Assembly: GCF_001625305.1 (NCBI RefSeq)
Contig: NW_017802379.1
Span: 8,566,489 to 8,630,488, forward strand
Direction: 5' to 3'
Length of the DNA stretch: 64,000 nt
Source of the DNA: Branchiostoma belcheri
Taxonomy: Eukaryota > Chordata > Leptocardii > Amphioxiformes > Branchiostomatidae
Made by a program: the position numbers and the translations under genes. How positions within the stretch are numbered: the first letter of the stretch is position 1; the number at the start of each line of letters is the position of its first letter. The notes under the pieces were generated by a model. The model ran no database searches. It was not told where the DNA came from and saw only the letters and a program-made list of their open reading frames with translations. Of this stretch, positions 1 to 23,545 are shown piece by piece.

Positions 1-558
1 GATCAGGGAGGGCTACGAGTGGGGGCAAGGATGATGATCAGGGAGGGCTACGAGTGGGGGCAAGGATGATGATCAGGGAGGGCTACGAGTGGGGGCAAGG
101 ATCGCGAAGGGCTACGAGGTGGGGGCATGGATGATGATCACGGAGGGCTACGAGGTGGGGGCAAGGATCGCGAAGGGCTTCGAGTGGGGGCAAGGATCGC
201 GAAGGGCTACGAGTGGGGGCAAGGATGATGATCAGGGAGGGCTACGAGTGGGGACAAGGATGATGATCAGGGAGGGCTACGAGTGGGGGCAAGGATGATG
301 ATCAGGGAGGGCTACGAGTGGGGGGCAAGGATGATGATCAGGGAGGGCTACGAGTGGGGGCAAGGATGATGATCAGGGAGGGCTACGAGTGGGGGCAAGG
401 ATGATGATCAGGGAGGGCTACGGGTGGGGACAAGGATGATGATCAAGCAGGGCTACGAGTGGGGGCAAGGATGATGATCACGGAGGGCTACGAGTGGGGG
501 CAAGGATAATGATCACGGAGGGCTACGAGTGGGGGCAAGGATGATGATCAGGGAGGGG
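1..558. repeat. 35-bp minisatellite
   Basis: About sixteen tandem copies of a unit of roughly 35 bp run from the window edge to about position 558. The core of each unit is GGCTACGAGTGGGGGCAAGG followed by ATGATGATCAGGGA. Variant units replace the ATGAT part with GATCGCGAA (around 100-200). The array continues leftward beyond the window. An open frame at 89-298 only reflects the repeat and is not a gene. Confidence 0.95.
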
Positions 559-899
559 TACGAATCGGTATGTGTTCATACATCATATCACATAGTACAC
601 CGTGCATTTATTTGATAACTTAGTATTGTCAATAAATAACGTGGCCGAAGTGTCCTCGGCATGTGGCCGAAACGTCCACCGCATGTGGCCGAAGTGTTCT
701 AAAATGTCTATGGCCGAAGCGTCAGTATCAGGTTTGACTTCTTCTTTGAAGGCAGTGGATAATGGATAGTCCCACGTTCAGCATAATGAGTGGGCTTCGT
801 GATCTTAGTAGGAACGTTAACGTCTTTCGCTAATCTTCTCAAGTGTTAAAAGTTAAAGAATGGGAAATTGTGGCAACTGTTTGGAATAACAAGTGCATT
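559..899. other. Non-coding stretch with TGGCCGAA short repeats
   Basis: No gene is visible. Between about 640 and 725 the motif TGGCCGAA (followed by GTGTC, ACGTC, GTGTT or GCGTC) recurs four times at roughly 25-35 bp spacing, with GCATG between copies. The rest is unremarkable AT-rich sequence. Confidence 0.5.
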
Positions 900-1035
900 A
901 GTCGTTGAGAGAACATTTTGCCGCAAATGTTCACTCAAGGGACAAACTCCCTTGGCATGTTTATTTCTCTATTTGGGCGATTTCTACTCTTTGCAACCGC
1001 CGCCACAAGCCTGGTAGAGGCTACCTCCGCAGACT
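900..1035. repeat. Diverged half of a foldback element
   Basis: The stretch from GAGAGAACATTTTGCCG to GCCTGGTAGAGGCTAC matches one arm of the complete foldback element at 22751-22937. Only one arm and part of the loop are present. Between 1036 and 1684 I see nothing recognisable. Confidence 0.7.
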
Positions 1036-1684
1036 TCTGATGCGGCGGCGTTACTAGTAATGTTTTTCGGGGAGCGACGAGAGTTATGCCGCCGAGGGAC
1101 GGTTTTGCCACCGAGGGACTTTGCCGGGGTGAGACGGTGTGAGATCTCGCAATGAAAACACTGACTAATAAAATGCATTTCATTTTAATTCGCCTTTAAT
1201 CGTAGCCAGCTTGCTCTAATTTCCTCAATGTTAAGAATATTGACCGTTAGGTCAGCTTGCAATGGATATGGTTGTGCTGCATTTTTCACAGATCAGGAGG
1301 TCATTAATCATGTCTACATTTGGTAACACGACTGCCGTCACAGGTGTTGGCCTTCCGCTGACTAGTGCCCTTGACCTCCTGACTAGTGGTTCCCTGGCAT
1401 GCCTGATGTGGTTTCTTGTTTCCCTTACGCGAGTTACCCCATGGGCGGGGCGAGGTTTCTGTGTATATCTCCAGTCCTGTCCACTGAGGGGATTTCCAGT
1501 CTCCCCTCACATTTCCCCGTTTATTTGCATGAAATAGCTACACAGATATTTTATAGTCTCACATTATGTGGATATAACCACAGTAAATAAACAGCTCCCA
1601 TTGGCTGAGGGGAAGTACCCATGGGCTAAAATGTTATCTGGGAGCGTATTGGTCGGGTGGCACATCTAATCAGAGAAATGTGGC

Positions 1685-1935
1685 GTGGGTGGCGTAGTGG
1701 TAGAGCGTTCGACTATGAAACGGCGAGACCCGGGTTCGATCCCGAGTCGTACCCGGGACATGTCTGGACATGCGCCCCGAAGTTGTTCCCTTGGGAAAGG
1801 CACTTGACACGACTTTCCTCACTCCACCCAGGTGTGAATGGGTACCTAACTTCGGTTGAGGATGGTCATATTGAGGTCACCTGGTGGCGCCGAATGGCAG
1901 CCGCACAGACCCTTGCGACAGTTCCACAAAAGTGT
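1685..1935 (+). mobile_element. tRNA-derived SINE
   Basis: Positions 1689-1757 look like a tRNA head with an A-box-like stretch (GTGGCGTAGTGGTAGAGCG) and a B-box-like stretch (GGGTTCGATCCC). It is followed by the conserved core CCTTGGGAAAGGCACTTGAC, ACGACTTTCCTCACTCCACC and CAGGTG. The same head and core recur at 15636-15850 and, reversed, at 58980-59290 and 60026-60332. The arms do not fold into an intact tRNA and the tail marks it as a SINE. Confidence 0.8.
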
Positions 1936-2343
1936 GTGAAGAAAATGTGTTATATGTATCATGTGTGTTATGTGATTGTAAACCCTGCATCAATTCAGCG
2001 CTATAAAAGAGGCTGCGATTGCACGGGTAATGTTCGACCAATAAACCATTTATTTAAATTCACAATGATGAATTGGATTAAAAAAATAGCATCTTTTGCT
2101 GTCCTTCGAGGCAGTTCACCAACTAATACAGCAACCCCCCCCCCCGGAAAAGTAACCGCCGCTCTAGCTTGGCTATATGACAATACAGCCTGACAGTGCC
2201 AGCATTTAGTACGGAAAGAAAATCATTAATATTCTTAAAAAGCCTGGAGTAGTTCTAGTAATACCAAAACTCGCAATGCACAAGCAAGCGAACAAACAAC
2301 TAGACTATTAGAAACAATATTAGAAAAGCCATGGTCGTTCCAT

Positions 2344-15284
<12,941 letters not shown>

Positions 15285-15635
15285 CTGTACATTCAAGTAT
15301 ATATAAAATGTTCTATTTAATCAGCGTACAATGCATTGGCTTGTGGCCTAGTTAAAATGTCTAAGTACAGCGACTTTGAAAATAAAACAAATCACGTCGT
15401 TGTAGGTATCCTCGAGCTCTCTGTCGTGAGGCACGTTAACACCAGTGTGTATGTGAGAGATGCGAGTAGCCATCAGGACACGCTTAAAGATGATATAACC
15501 TAATAGTATGCTATCCTGATCACTTGTGCAGCGGGGAAGCAAATTTCTGTCTCTGGTGGGAGAGGCGTCTTGTGCCCAACTGGCGTTTAGCTCAGAACGC
15601 AATTATCCTGAGTTCAAATCGCCTGATTGTGTGGG
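15285..15635. other. No recognised gene; expected upstream intron of the RTK
   Basis: The RTK coding sequence must continue upstream because its first visible exon starts in phase 1. I found no minus-strand exon here with a convincing signal peptide and a phase 1 donor. The start may be anywhere between here and the next gene. Confidence 0.4.
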
Positions 15636-15850
15636 GTCGGGTGGCGTAGCGGCAGAGTGCTCGACTCGGAACCTAGAGGTCCCGGGTTCGAGTCCTGACA
15701 TGACACCGATCTTGTGCCCTTGGGAAAGGCACTTTACACGACTTTCCTCACTTCGCTCAGGTGAAAATGAGTATTGTATTGTCCCCTGTGTTGGTGGCGG
15801 CATTAATATAAGTTGAAAAAAACTTGAGTGTGCCGTCACCACGTCTTGTG
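15636..15850 (+). mobile_element. tRNA-derived SINE
   Basis: Head GGGTCGGGTGGCGTAGCGGC then AGAGTGCTCGAC and the B-box-like CCGGGTTCGAGTCC, followed by the core CTTGTGCCCTTGGGAAAGGC, ACTTTACACGACTTTCCTCA, CTTCGCTCAGGTG. Same family as 1685-1935. Not a functional tRNA gene: acceptor ends do not pair well and the SINE core is attached. Confidence 0.85.
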
Positions 15851-15934
15851 ATTACATGTTGGAAATTATTTTTAAAAAATCGCCTGACATTCTATCTTCA
15901 CATTTGTTTAAAAACGTCTAAAGTCACCTGTTTC

Positions 15935-16032
15935 TCATAGCCAAAAAAGGCTACAAATTGGACCAAACGTTTCAAGGAAAATGCTCCTTTTCTTTGAAAC
16001 TTTTGGTCCAATTTGTAGACTTTTTAGGTTAA
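15935..16032. repeat. Hairpin-forming inverted repeat
   Basis: AGGCTACAAATTGGACCAAA and TTTGGTCCAATTTGTAGACT are inverted copies around a loop of about 40 bp rich in T and C. The phrase TTTTGGTCCAA is shared with foldback family A. From 16033 to 18100 I see no gene. Short open frames there have no recognisable motif. Confidence 0.75.
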
Positions 16033-18144
16033 AAATTTGTTCTAAAAATTTGTTCAGTTCACCAGCTTAGTTGGCGTAGGGACTGAGCTGAGTTGTTTGG
16101 TCTGGCAAGCCCTGGAGGGATGGATACCTGAGAAATTGGGGGTCAAAGGTAGGTTTTGTTTACGTTTGACATAATTAAATGGCAATCATGCAAAGCACGA
16201 CGTAAGGAATGGAGAAATCTAATAAATCCACTACATTTTATGATGAGAGTACATTTGACATTCGGAACTGAGACCAAAAAGAGCATTCAGGTTGATATAA
16301 ATCATGCAAATTGGGTCCTCATTGCAGGGGAGAGATTTGGCTTGACACCGGGCCCTTAGCCAACAACTAAAAGACGTCACCGTGCATTGTGTGCAGATGA
16401 CTCAGATAGGACAGTCTGTTCATTGCCGGAGGGAAGAAACGTCCTTGTCCCAATCAACTCTAATTAAATTTACGCTTGTTGGAGACAAAACAGATATGGT
16501 TTGACACTATCGCCTAATGTGTGTGTGTGGTGGGTGGGGGGATCAGTACAGGGGATCGAATTCTCGAAACCACCTAAGAATTCAATGACCGACTTTGGGT
16601 ACAAGTCTTTTCCTGACGGTAGGGCCTATAAGCTAAGGAAAGCATCCGATTGACTATCTAACATATAGAAAGATGCACAAACAGTTCGAGGACTATAGGC
16701 CCTCGGGAAACAGATTTCAACACTTGGAATCATTCCCCCACGAAATACACAACACACTTTGAACTCTCGGATTGTAGGAAGGGTACTCGTGGATTTCAAG
16801 AACTCGATCGCTACCATGTTCTATCTGCGTTCAGGATTCCTTATGGTAAATTTGACGAAACAAACTGGATTCAAACATAACAGCCTATTACAGGCTATTC
16901 TGGAACGGAATATCCCTTTTAAACTGCTGAGGTCAAACATACATAAAGCACATATTGTGGCACATACAAACATGTGCCACAATAGCCATGCAACTTACAA
17001 ACAGTGATAACTAAACAACTAATTGCCCTTGTCACACAAAGACGTATATAACCTCCCGGATACTGCAAAACTCCCTGAACCGTGGTTGGGAGTAGAGTAG
17101 GTCGGGCCGGGAGCAAGGTCGGCTGTGGTTCGACAAGGTTTGAGTTCGGCTGTGCCGCAGGTTTGAATCCTAGTTTTTCTTACCTTGGGCCTGGATTGAG
17201 TTAACAGTCACTAACTCCAATAGGAGAAACATACACCCGGCGTAAACCCTCATGGTGCCGCCCAAAGTTTAGTCTCGGCTTCTTTAGAAGGTCCTTTGGT
17301 GGTGCACGTAGTCTTGTACAAACCATCCAAAGTTGATGTACTGGCCAGGGAACATTGTAGGACTCTGATACGTGACAGGCCTTCAGGATAGCCTGGGGTT
17401 GGGGCATTGGGGTTAATCGACCCCGCCTGTTCCCCCCAAAAAAATCCCGTAATAGACATTGAATCGTAAAGAATATCTATTTGTACGCTGGACCGTTTTA
17501 AGTCAAAACTCGTTAGATATCTCTATTGTGCTTGAAGCTGTCCTTTGTTGCGTCGACTATAGAAGGTTTTTCTGTTCTTTAGATATAACCACCTTGTATT
17601 GACGTTTCGTGATCATGACCAAAAGTCACTATCTTTCAAATATCCACAACAATGTTTTGTTTGGTGTATGCCGTGCGATAATACAATAGGTGGTTGCGGG
17701 ACGTGCACAACATTTTTACATGAGCCATGGTCCGTTTCTATGCCATATAATATGCAAAATTGTAGCATTCTAAAATACTGAAAGACATATCTGAATTTTT
17801 TCTATTAAACAGTTTAGAATTTGTTCAGAATTTTTCATAGCATTGAACCAAACATCTCTTTCCTTTAGTACTTAGAAGCACGCCTTTCCAACATGGAGTC
17901 TATTCTGGTTCATATATTTTACATTAGATTGTCTAGATTATTTGTTTCTATGATAATATATAATGTATTTTATAATATATAATGATGATAATGTGTGATA
18001 ATATATAATGTATTTAATAATATATAATGATGATGACTATAAAATATGGATATTGAGTTGTAATGTATAATGTGGCTAAGGGAGACAATGTACACTTATT
18101 TGTTTTTGTAATAACTAATTAGAAAATAAAATTATTTCTTTATT

Positions 18145-18146
18145 AT

Positions 18147-18193
<47 letters not shown>

Positions 18194-18250
18194 GTGTGAG
18201 TGTTTACATGTATGTGCGCGCGCGTGTGTGTGGATGTGTGTGTGGATGTA
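18145..18250. repeat. TG microsatellite
   Basis: An almost pure (GT)n tract at about 18149-18190 is followed by a degenerate GT/GC-rich stretch to about 18250. The translated open frame here (TH repeats) is an artefact of the repeat. Between 18250 and 19369 a CCAAT-type inverted pair (ATTGGTTA and TAACCAAT, near 18460-18485) precedes a good splice donor at 18559 (CTCAG then GTACGTG), but no gene could be attached to it. Confidence 0.85.
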
Positions 18251-19364
18251 GATGTACAGTTTGTATTATCGACAATTTGTATTTTAAAGAATATCAGCTG
18301 TAAGTGATCTAGCAATATTTGAGTGCGTGTCTAGTGTGCATATCTAGATGGTGAAGTCACATTGCGTTCAGACTGAAGTCGGAATGCGTTGAAGCCGGTG
18401 TAACTAGTAGGTGACCATTAAAGTGACGTTTGCATATATTAGTGTGTTAGGTAGGCCCTGATTGGTTAGTGAGAGTAACCAATCAGTGAAGAACTAGCTG
18501 AGCTTGGAAGTGGCGATTGATCTCTCAGTCAGTTCGTGATCCAGGACTCAGGTACGTGTACATGTCTAGTTGTAGCTCTCCGTAGATTAGTAGATTGTAC
18601 AGTGTATTATCTCACCTGTATTGTACCCTAAACCTATAGTAACTCTCCCTGTAAGTAAGTGTTAAACCATTCGACCATATACCTGTTAGTCGGGTAAACA
18701 TATGGATCAATAAACACGGCTTCGCAGAAGTAATCGAACTGGTTTATAGTAAGTGATATGTAGACACTGAGAAACCAAACACTGCTAGACTTTATTTTTA
18801 CATTGGTTCCCATGCCGGTCTGCCGCATAACGATACTAGTATTTTACAGCCCTATGTTATACTTTGTGAATTGTTCAACATTCCAAGCTCTGCTTTTGAT
18901 ATATAGTACCTGTTTGTGTTTCTGCCTACCTATGTTACGTGCTGCATATGTTAATTTTTTTCGGCCTTCTCTAGACCCTTACTTAGCTAGTTAGCTTGTC
19001 CGGCCGTTGTCGGTTTCCTGTACCCTCAAAACTTGCTGCCCTACCGGCTTCGGAACGTCTACTAGGAGAAACGCAGACTTTGCAACATAAATTCCCAACT
19101 ACTAGTAGTTGGTAGCGCGGGCTTTACCACTTTGTCTTGTAAATATGTTCTTTGATCTGGCCGCCGACATTCCCCTTTCTACCTAGCCCTTGTGTGCAAA
19201 GTTTCCCACCGGCATAATTTCTCCAAATTGCTGCATTGTTCCTTAGTAGGATCGGTAGCATTTCTAGTACTCTTGCTCCGAGCGCTCTAGCATTTGCGTC
19301 CAAATTTGCTACTTTCCTAGCCCAAAACTTTGAAGCTTGGTTTGGCCCTATTGTAATTCATTCA

Positions 19365-19520
19365 TTAGCATTTCCACTGTGTCTGTTCCTCCACCCCTCC
19401 CTTGCTTGTTAATTAATTAACTAATTAATTAATTTTGCTATATTTGTTATTCACTACTACGTTTCCATTGGCATTTCCAATGTGTCTGTTCCTCCACCCC
19501 TCCCTTGCTGTATTTGTTAT
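19365..19520. repeat. Short direct duplication around an ATTA-rich tract
   Basis: GCATTTCCACTGTGTCTGTT plus CCTCCACCCCTCCCTTGCT occurs at about 19369-19408 and again, with one change, at about 19470-19509. Between the copies lies a run of TTAATTAATTAAC-like sequence. Confidence 0.85.
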
Positions 19521-19524
19521 TGAG

Positions 19525-20015
19525 ATGTTTATTGCAAATTCGTGTTCGGGAGCTAATTGCAAATTACACACATAAAAGAGCAATAAAAGTATAAAATAAC
19601 TAAAATCTACATGATAAAGGTAGATGTAAAACTATGTCTAAGCAAGTTTGACTTCTCTTTTTAAACCTTGGAAAACGTAATGTCCCACCTTTTCCAAAAT
19701 TAGTGGGTCAGTTGGGGAAGTTAAAGAAGAATAGTTTTTTCTTTGTAAGTTTAGTAAAATTGGGATAAATTGTAGAAGTTTGAACAGTCAACTCATTTCG
19801 AGCGATGTTATGTCAAGTCAAGGAACAGTTTGAGATAAAGTGTATTTCGTCTTCCACAGCCTTTGTACAATATTTAGAAATTATTTCACATACAGGTAGC
19901 CTTCTATACCGGCCTCTCTCTGTCTCCAGAGGATGGGCGCTAACTCTAATTTTGCTAATGGCTGAGCGTAATTCGAAATCTGCAAGATTAGTATATCGCT
20001 CTATGTTGTACATGG
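19525..20015 (-). pseudogene. LINE 3' end with reverse transcriptase C-terminal remnant
   Basis: On the minus strand, 20013-19813 encodes a piece with SAISKIRVSAHPLETERGRY and a CTKAVEDEIHFISNC segment. This resembles the cysteine/histidine-containing C-terminus after the reverse transcriptase of many non-LTR elements (the usual pattern is C-x2-C then DEIHF/DEFHF and C). The downstream AT-rich part to 19525 would be the 3' UTR, ending in sequence that reads TTGCAATAAAC on the minus strand. Only the end of the element remains, so it is dead. Confidence 0.7.
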
Positions 20016-20184
20016 TTTTACATTTAGTTTTTCACTACTACCTTGCCCTTTTCTCACCCTTCAAAGCATTGTGAACTGCCCAATGTCTTTGTGCTCTCAG
20101 TCGGGTGACAGACTTGTGACATATCCGTGTGCAACGCCCATTTTGTTGTCTTGGCACCTGATTTGCATCCAAATTACTAGTACA

Positions 20185-20330
20185 AGTCAAAGTTTATTGC
20201 ACAACGATTGTCACGGGGATTGACAAATAATAAAGTTACTAGTTGGTATGAGTCTATCATAATGCTACATATATATGGTCAACGATTATTGTGTCTGACA
20301 GAGTGTTATAAAGAACTACTGGCTAGAAAA
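20185..20330 (-). mobile_element. Possible LINE 3' tail
   Basis: AAGTTTATTGCACAACGATT resembles the start of a second stretch at 34700 (ACTTTATTGCACAACGTTGT). Read on the minus strand both end in TTGTGCAATAAA, a polyadenylation-like end. No coding sequence is attached. Confidence 0.4.
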
Positions 20331-20991
20331 TATTTCAACTCTACACGTACGTTCTACATTACGCTAATTTATAAGTACAATGTATAACTATACTTATGAA
20401 GGGTACAGTGAGCAGTTGTACCTGTACAAAACATGTTCTATGACTACTAAACAGAGTGTAGACTAAGTTACTTGCCAGGAATGCTACAATTATACTTATA
20501 AACGCTACGATACGCTACACTATATACATGTAGTTGATAAAGTAGTGACTACTTATACAGCTATTCTAAGATTTCTTTTTTGCATGGCATTATAAATGCA
20601 TTGGCCTAGATATACAGAAAATGTGTCTGGGCATGACTTAAGTACATGTACATGGAAATTTGTGACTTCTGATCAGTGCGTCACCTATTGTTCTGGCTCT
20701 AGATCTGTTGGTTTAGGCATCTTTGATCTGTTTTCCAAGATCCCAACGAAAGTTTGATTCTCTTTGGCTACTTTTGGATTGTACTGCTTTTCTGTTTCGG
20801 TTGGAGAATGTCCATACTCGTGCAACTGTTTCTGTACTCCGACTTACGTATCACACACATCCTTTGGTTTACATACCAGCAAAATAAATGTCAAACTATT
20901 ATACAGCATGCAGCACAACCCAAATTTATACATGACGAACGTATGAAATCATCGACCTCTTGTTTCATTACATATAAAACTTTGTTTTGTA

Positions 20992-22378
20992 AGATTGTAA
21001 TAGGGTGCTCTGACCTGATATGTTATAATTTTTACTATATAGATATAATATTAGTTTCTGTTGCACTATGGTACAATTTCCTGGTGCAACCGTGAGTCAT
21101 TGAATTCGGAACCCTTCTGTCGTCTGGGAAAGTGTAGGCGACCTTTGAGTGACACCAGTAATGGCCTAACCTCCCATGGGTTAAGCGTTGCTTGACTATA
21201 ACCCTATTTGGGGATACAAGGGGCTTTAGGGAGAGGATATGACTCACGATTAGCCTGGGTACCATCCTACTTGTATGCCGGGGCTCCCACACTCGCTTCC
21301 CTAAGAAGTAGTCTGGAAACGGTTAGATCTATTTGGCTTGGTGATGATATCACATAATGAGGTAGGCCACATGGGGAGGGCTGGGCGGAGCCTCTTCCAC
21401 TAGTAGATGACCCATCAGTACAAAGTCCACATGGCCATGTGCTGTTTTGGTAAGGGCGTGCAGTATGAAGACGGGCAGGGGGACGAGTGCATCGGCGCAG
21501 ACGAGTCGAGACGACCAAGGACGACTCCGAAGAAGAAATGGAAGATGAAATGAAGAATCATGAACTCTAGATGAATTTGAAGATGAATGAACTTTGAAAA
21601 CTTGAAAGTGTTTAGAGTTCTGTTGCAACTTGTATATAAATAGACGATCGTATATTCTATTGCATTTGTTAAGCGTTGCTATTATAACCGTTTATAACAC
21701 GTAGACCATTCCGATTTGCTATATGGTAATAATACTTTTTGTATGTTCTCTAGTTTTGTACTAATGTTAACCACGTTTGTAACTGTGTCGCCAGGGACGG
21801 CTCTAATTTGAAAGGGGAGCATGTAATAGGGTGCTCTGACCTGATATGTTATAATTTTTGCTATATAGATATAATATTAGTTTCTGTTGCACTATGGTAC
21901 AATTTCCTGGTGCAACCGTGAGTCATTGAATTCGGAACCCTTCTGTCGTCTGGGAAAGTGTAGGCGACCTTTGAGTGACACCAGTAATGGCCTAACCTCC
22001 CATGGGGTCGGAGCCCGACTGCTTGACTATAACCATATTTGGGGATACAAGGGGCTGACCGGTAATGTCTTAAGAATTTAGGGAGAGGATATGACTCACG
22101 ATGACTAATACTACAGAGAATCCAACTTGTTCCAAGAAATTTGTGTGTAGGAGGGCGAAATATATAAAAGCCTGTGTACTCTTGTAGCTAGTTCAGTTCA
22201 GTCAGTTCAGAGAAGACAATACAGAGTTTCCACGTAGCTGTCGGCTCCTGTGTCTTTCTTTCGGGTCGTACAACTCCAACATCGGCGGCTAATTCTACGA
22301 ACTTTGTAAGAGCACCCATCGGAACTTAGGTCATCTAGCTACCATCTGGCATTGGCCTTGACCTCACTCTTACAAGAT
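20992..22378 (+). mobile_element. LTR retrotransposon, internally deleted, with 4-bp target duplication
   Basis: A complete 3' LTR spans 21822-22374 (553 bp), starting TGTAATAGGG and ending CTCTTACA, so its ends are TGTAA and TTACA. A purine-rich tract (GAAAGGGGAGCA) lies directly before it. A partial 5' LTR spans 20996-about 21252 and matches the first half with two indels. The remaining about 570 bp between them has no protein. AGAT flanks the element on both sides (20992-20995 and 22375-22378). The 3' LTR has a TATA-like AAATATATAAAAGCC at about 22158. Polyprotein and primer-binding site are deleted. Confidence 0.88.
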
Positions 22379-22379
22379 T

Positions 22380-22740
22380 TCCTATAAAAAAAAACAATTG
22401 AACGTTGCTCCTATACGCATGTATAATCTCAGTTCATGTGTGATATTTTTGTACAAACGAATTAATAGATAACATTTGAAATGTTATTTATGTTTCTTAG
22501 GTCTTCCAGATATTTGCCGCCTTCAGATAATTTGAGTGACATCATCAAGCATGACGCAGGCCCTTCCAGAATTCCTGAAAACCGTGACGATCCCGCAAGG
22601 TATAAACACAGCTATGAGCTATTGTATCCAGAACCGAGCTTTATCCAGAACCATGCTCAGGCACGATCCTGGAAAGCCCATGCGTATCCAGAACCACCGT
22701 GCCTAAATTTACGTTGTTGGATATGCTGAGACTATACAGA
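22380..22740 (+). other. Unassigned stretch with repeated ATCCAGAACC
   Basis: The phrase TATCCAGAACC or close variants occurs four times between 22625 and 22740. An 82-residue open frame (22481-22729) follows a plausible acceptor (TTTCTTAG at 22500), but it has no recognised motif and its repeats look like DNA-level repeats. I do not call it a gene. Confidence 0.3.
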
Positions 22741-22750
22741 ACCGTGCCTG

Positions 22751-22937
22751 TAGCCTCTACCAGGCTTGTGGAGGCGGCTGGAAAGAGTAGAAATCGGCCA
22801 AATAGAGAGATAAGCATGCCAAGGGAGTTTTTCCGTTGAGAGAACATTTCGCCGGACACTCCCTTGGCATGCTTATCTCTCTATTTGGCCGGTTTCTACT
22901 CTTTCCAGCCGCCTCCACAAGCCTGATATAGAGGCTA
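22751..22937. mobile_element. Foldback element, family B, complete
   Basis: A 187-bp palindrome. Left arm TAGCCTCTACCAGGCTTGTG, then GAGGCGGCTGGAAAGAGTAG; right arm is the reverse complement ending TATAGAGGCTA. The 9-bp string CCGTGCCTG flanks it on both sides (22742-22750, 22938-22946). A half copy is at 900-1035. A 9-bp duplication would suit a Mutator-like enzyme, but this is inference. Confidence 0.9.
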
Positions 22938-23131
22938 CCGTGCCTGGGAAAATTTACATTCTTCAATACTAGTATCCGAAGACTTAATCCAAAACCGTCC
23001 AAAAGCATCCTAGCCCTAATCCATTCAGGCATAGAACTACATGTAGATTGGTATGGTTCTGGAGACAACAAGCACCATTTAATTCAATCAAGAAACTCGC
23101 CGCTCTTCTGGTGTATGTTCAGCATAAATCA

Positions 23132-23222
23132 TTATGCTAGACGGCCATTTTAATACCAAGGAAGCAACAGTATGTACTCAGTTGCTGCTTGCTTGGTATT
23201 AAAATGTCCGTCTAGCATAATG
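23132..23222. repeat. Long perfect-stem hairpin
   Basis: CATTATGCTAGACGGCCATT then TTAATACCAAG pairs with CTTGGTATTAAAATGTCCGT and CTAGCATAATG, with one mismatch in about 31 bp and a loop of about 28 bp. It looks like a small inverted-repeat transposon. Confidence 0.9.
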
Positions 23223-23545
23223 ATAGTAATGTAGTAATGATACTGTACAGTATCTCTTTAAATTTAATGTACAATAACATGACTCGATCAGAGTATTGGC
23301 AACAATGTAGTTATTCATTTGATTATCATTTCTATGTCACTTGAAATGAGTTGATATCATTATGATTATAATCAGATGACAGACAAAAATTATTGATTAT
23401 TATTTCTATGTTCTGTATCATTTTCCGTTATTATTGTATTATGACCTGGTGGGTTCAATCTCTGTATCTTTTTATGTGGAAGAAAAAAAAACACAATGTA
23501 GTTAAGTTAATGCATGTATTGTTGTTCTACATTTTCCCTATATAG

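Noticed and set aside
89-298. 69-residue open frame
   Set aside because: It is the minisatellite read in one frame; composition and periodicity follow the DNA repeat.
1689-1757. Possible tRNA gene
   Set aside because: A and B boxes are present but stems pair poorly and a SINE core follows. The same holds for 15636-15710.
1657-2193. 178-residue open frame
   Set aside because: It runs through a tRNA-derived SINE and its core; no protein motif is seen.
18455-18565. Possible promoter with inverted CCAAT boxes and a first-exon donor
   Set aside because: The signals are suggestive but no downstream exon could be joined to it, so no gene call was made.
22481-22729. 82-residue open frame after a plausible acceptor
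   Set aside because: It consists largely of repeated ATCCAGAACC phrases and shows no motif; its phase could not be tied to SRPBCC exon 23546.
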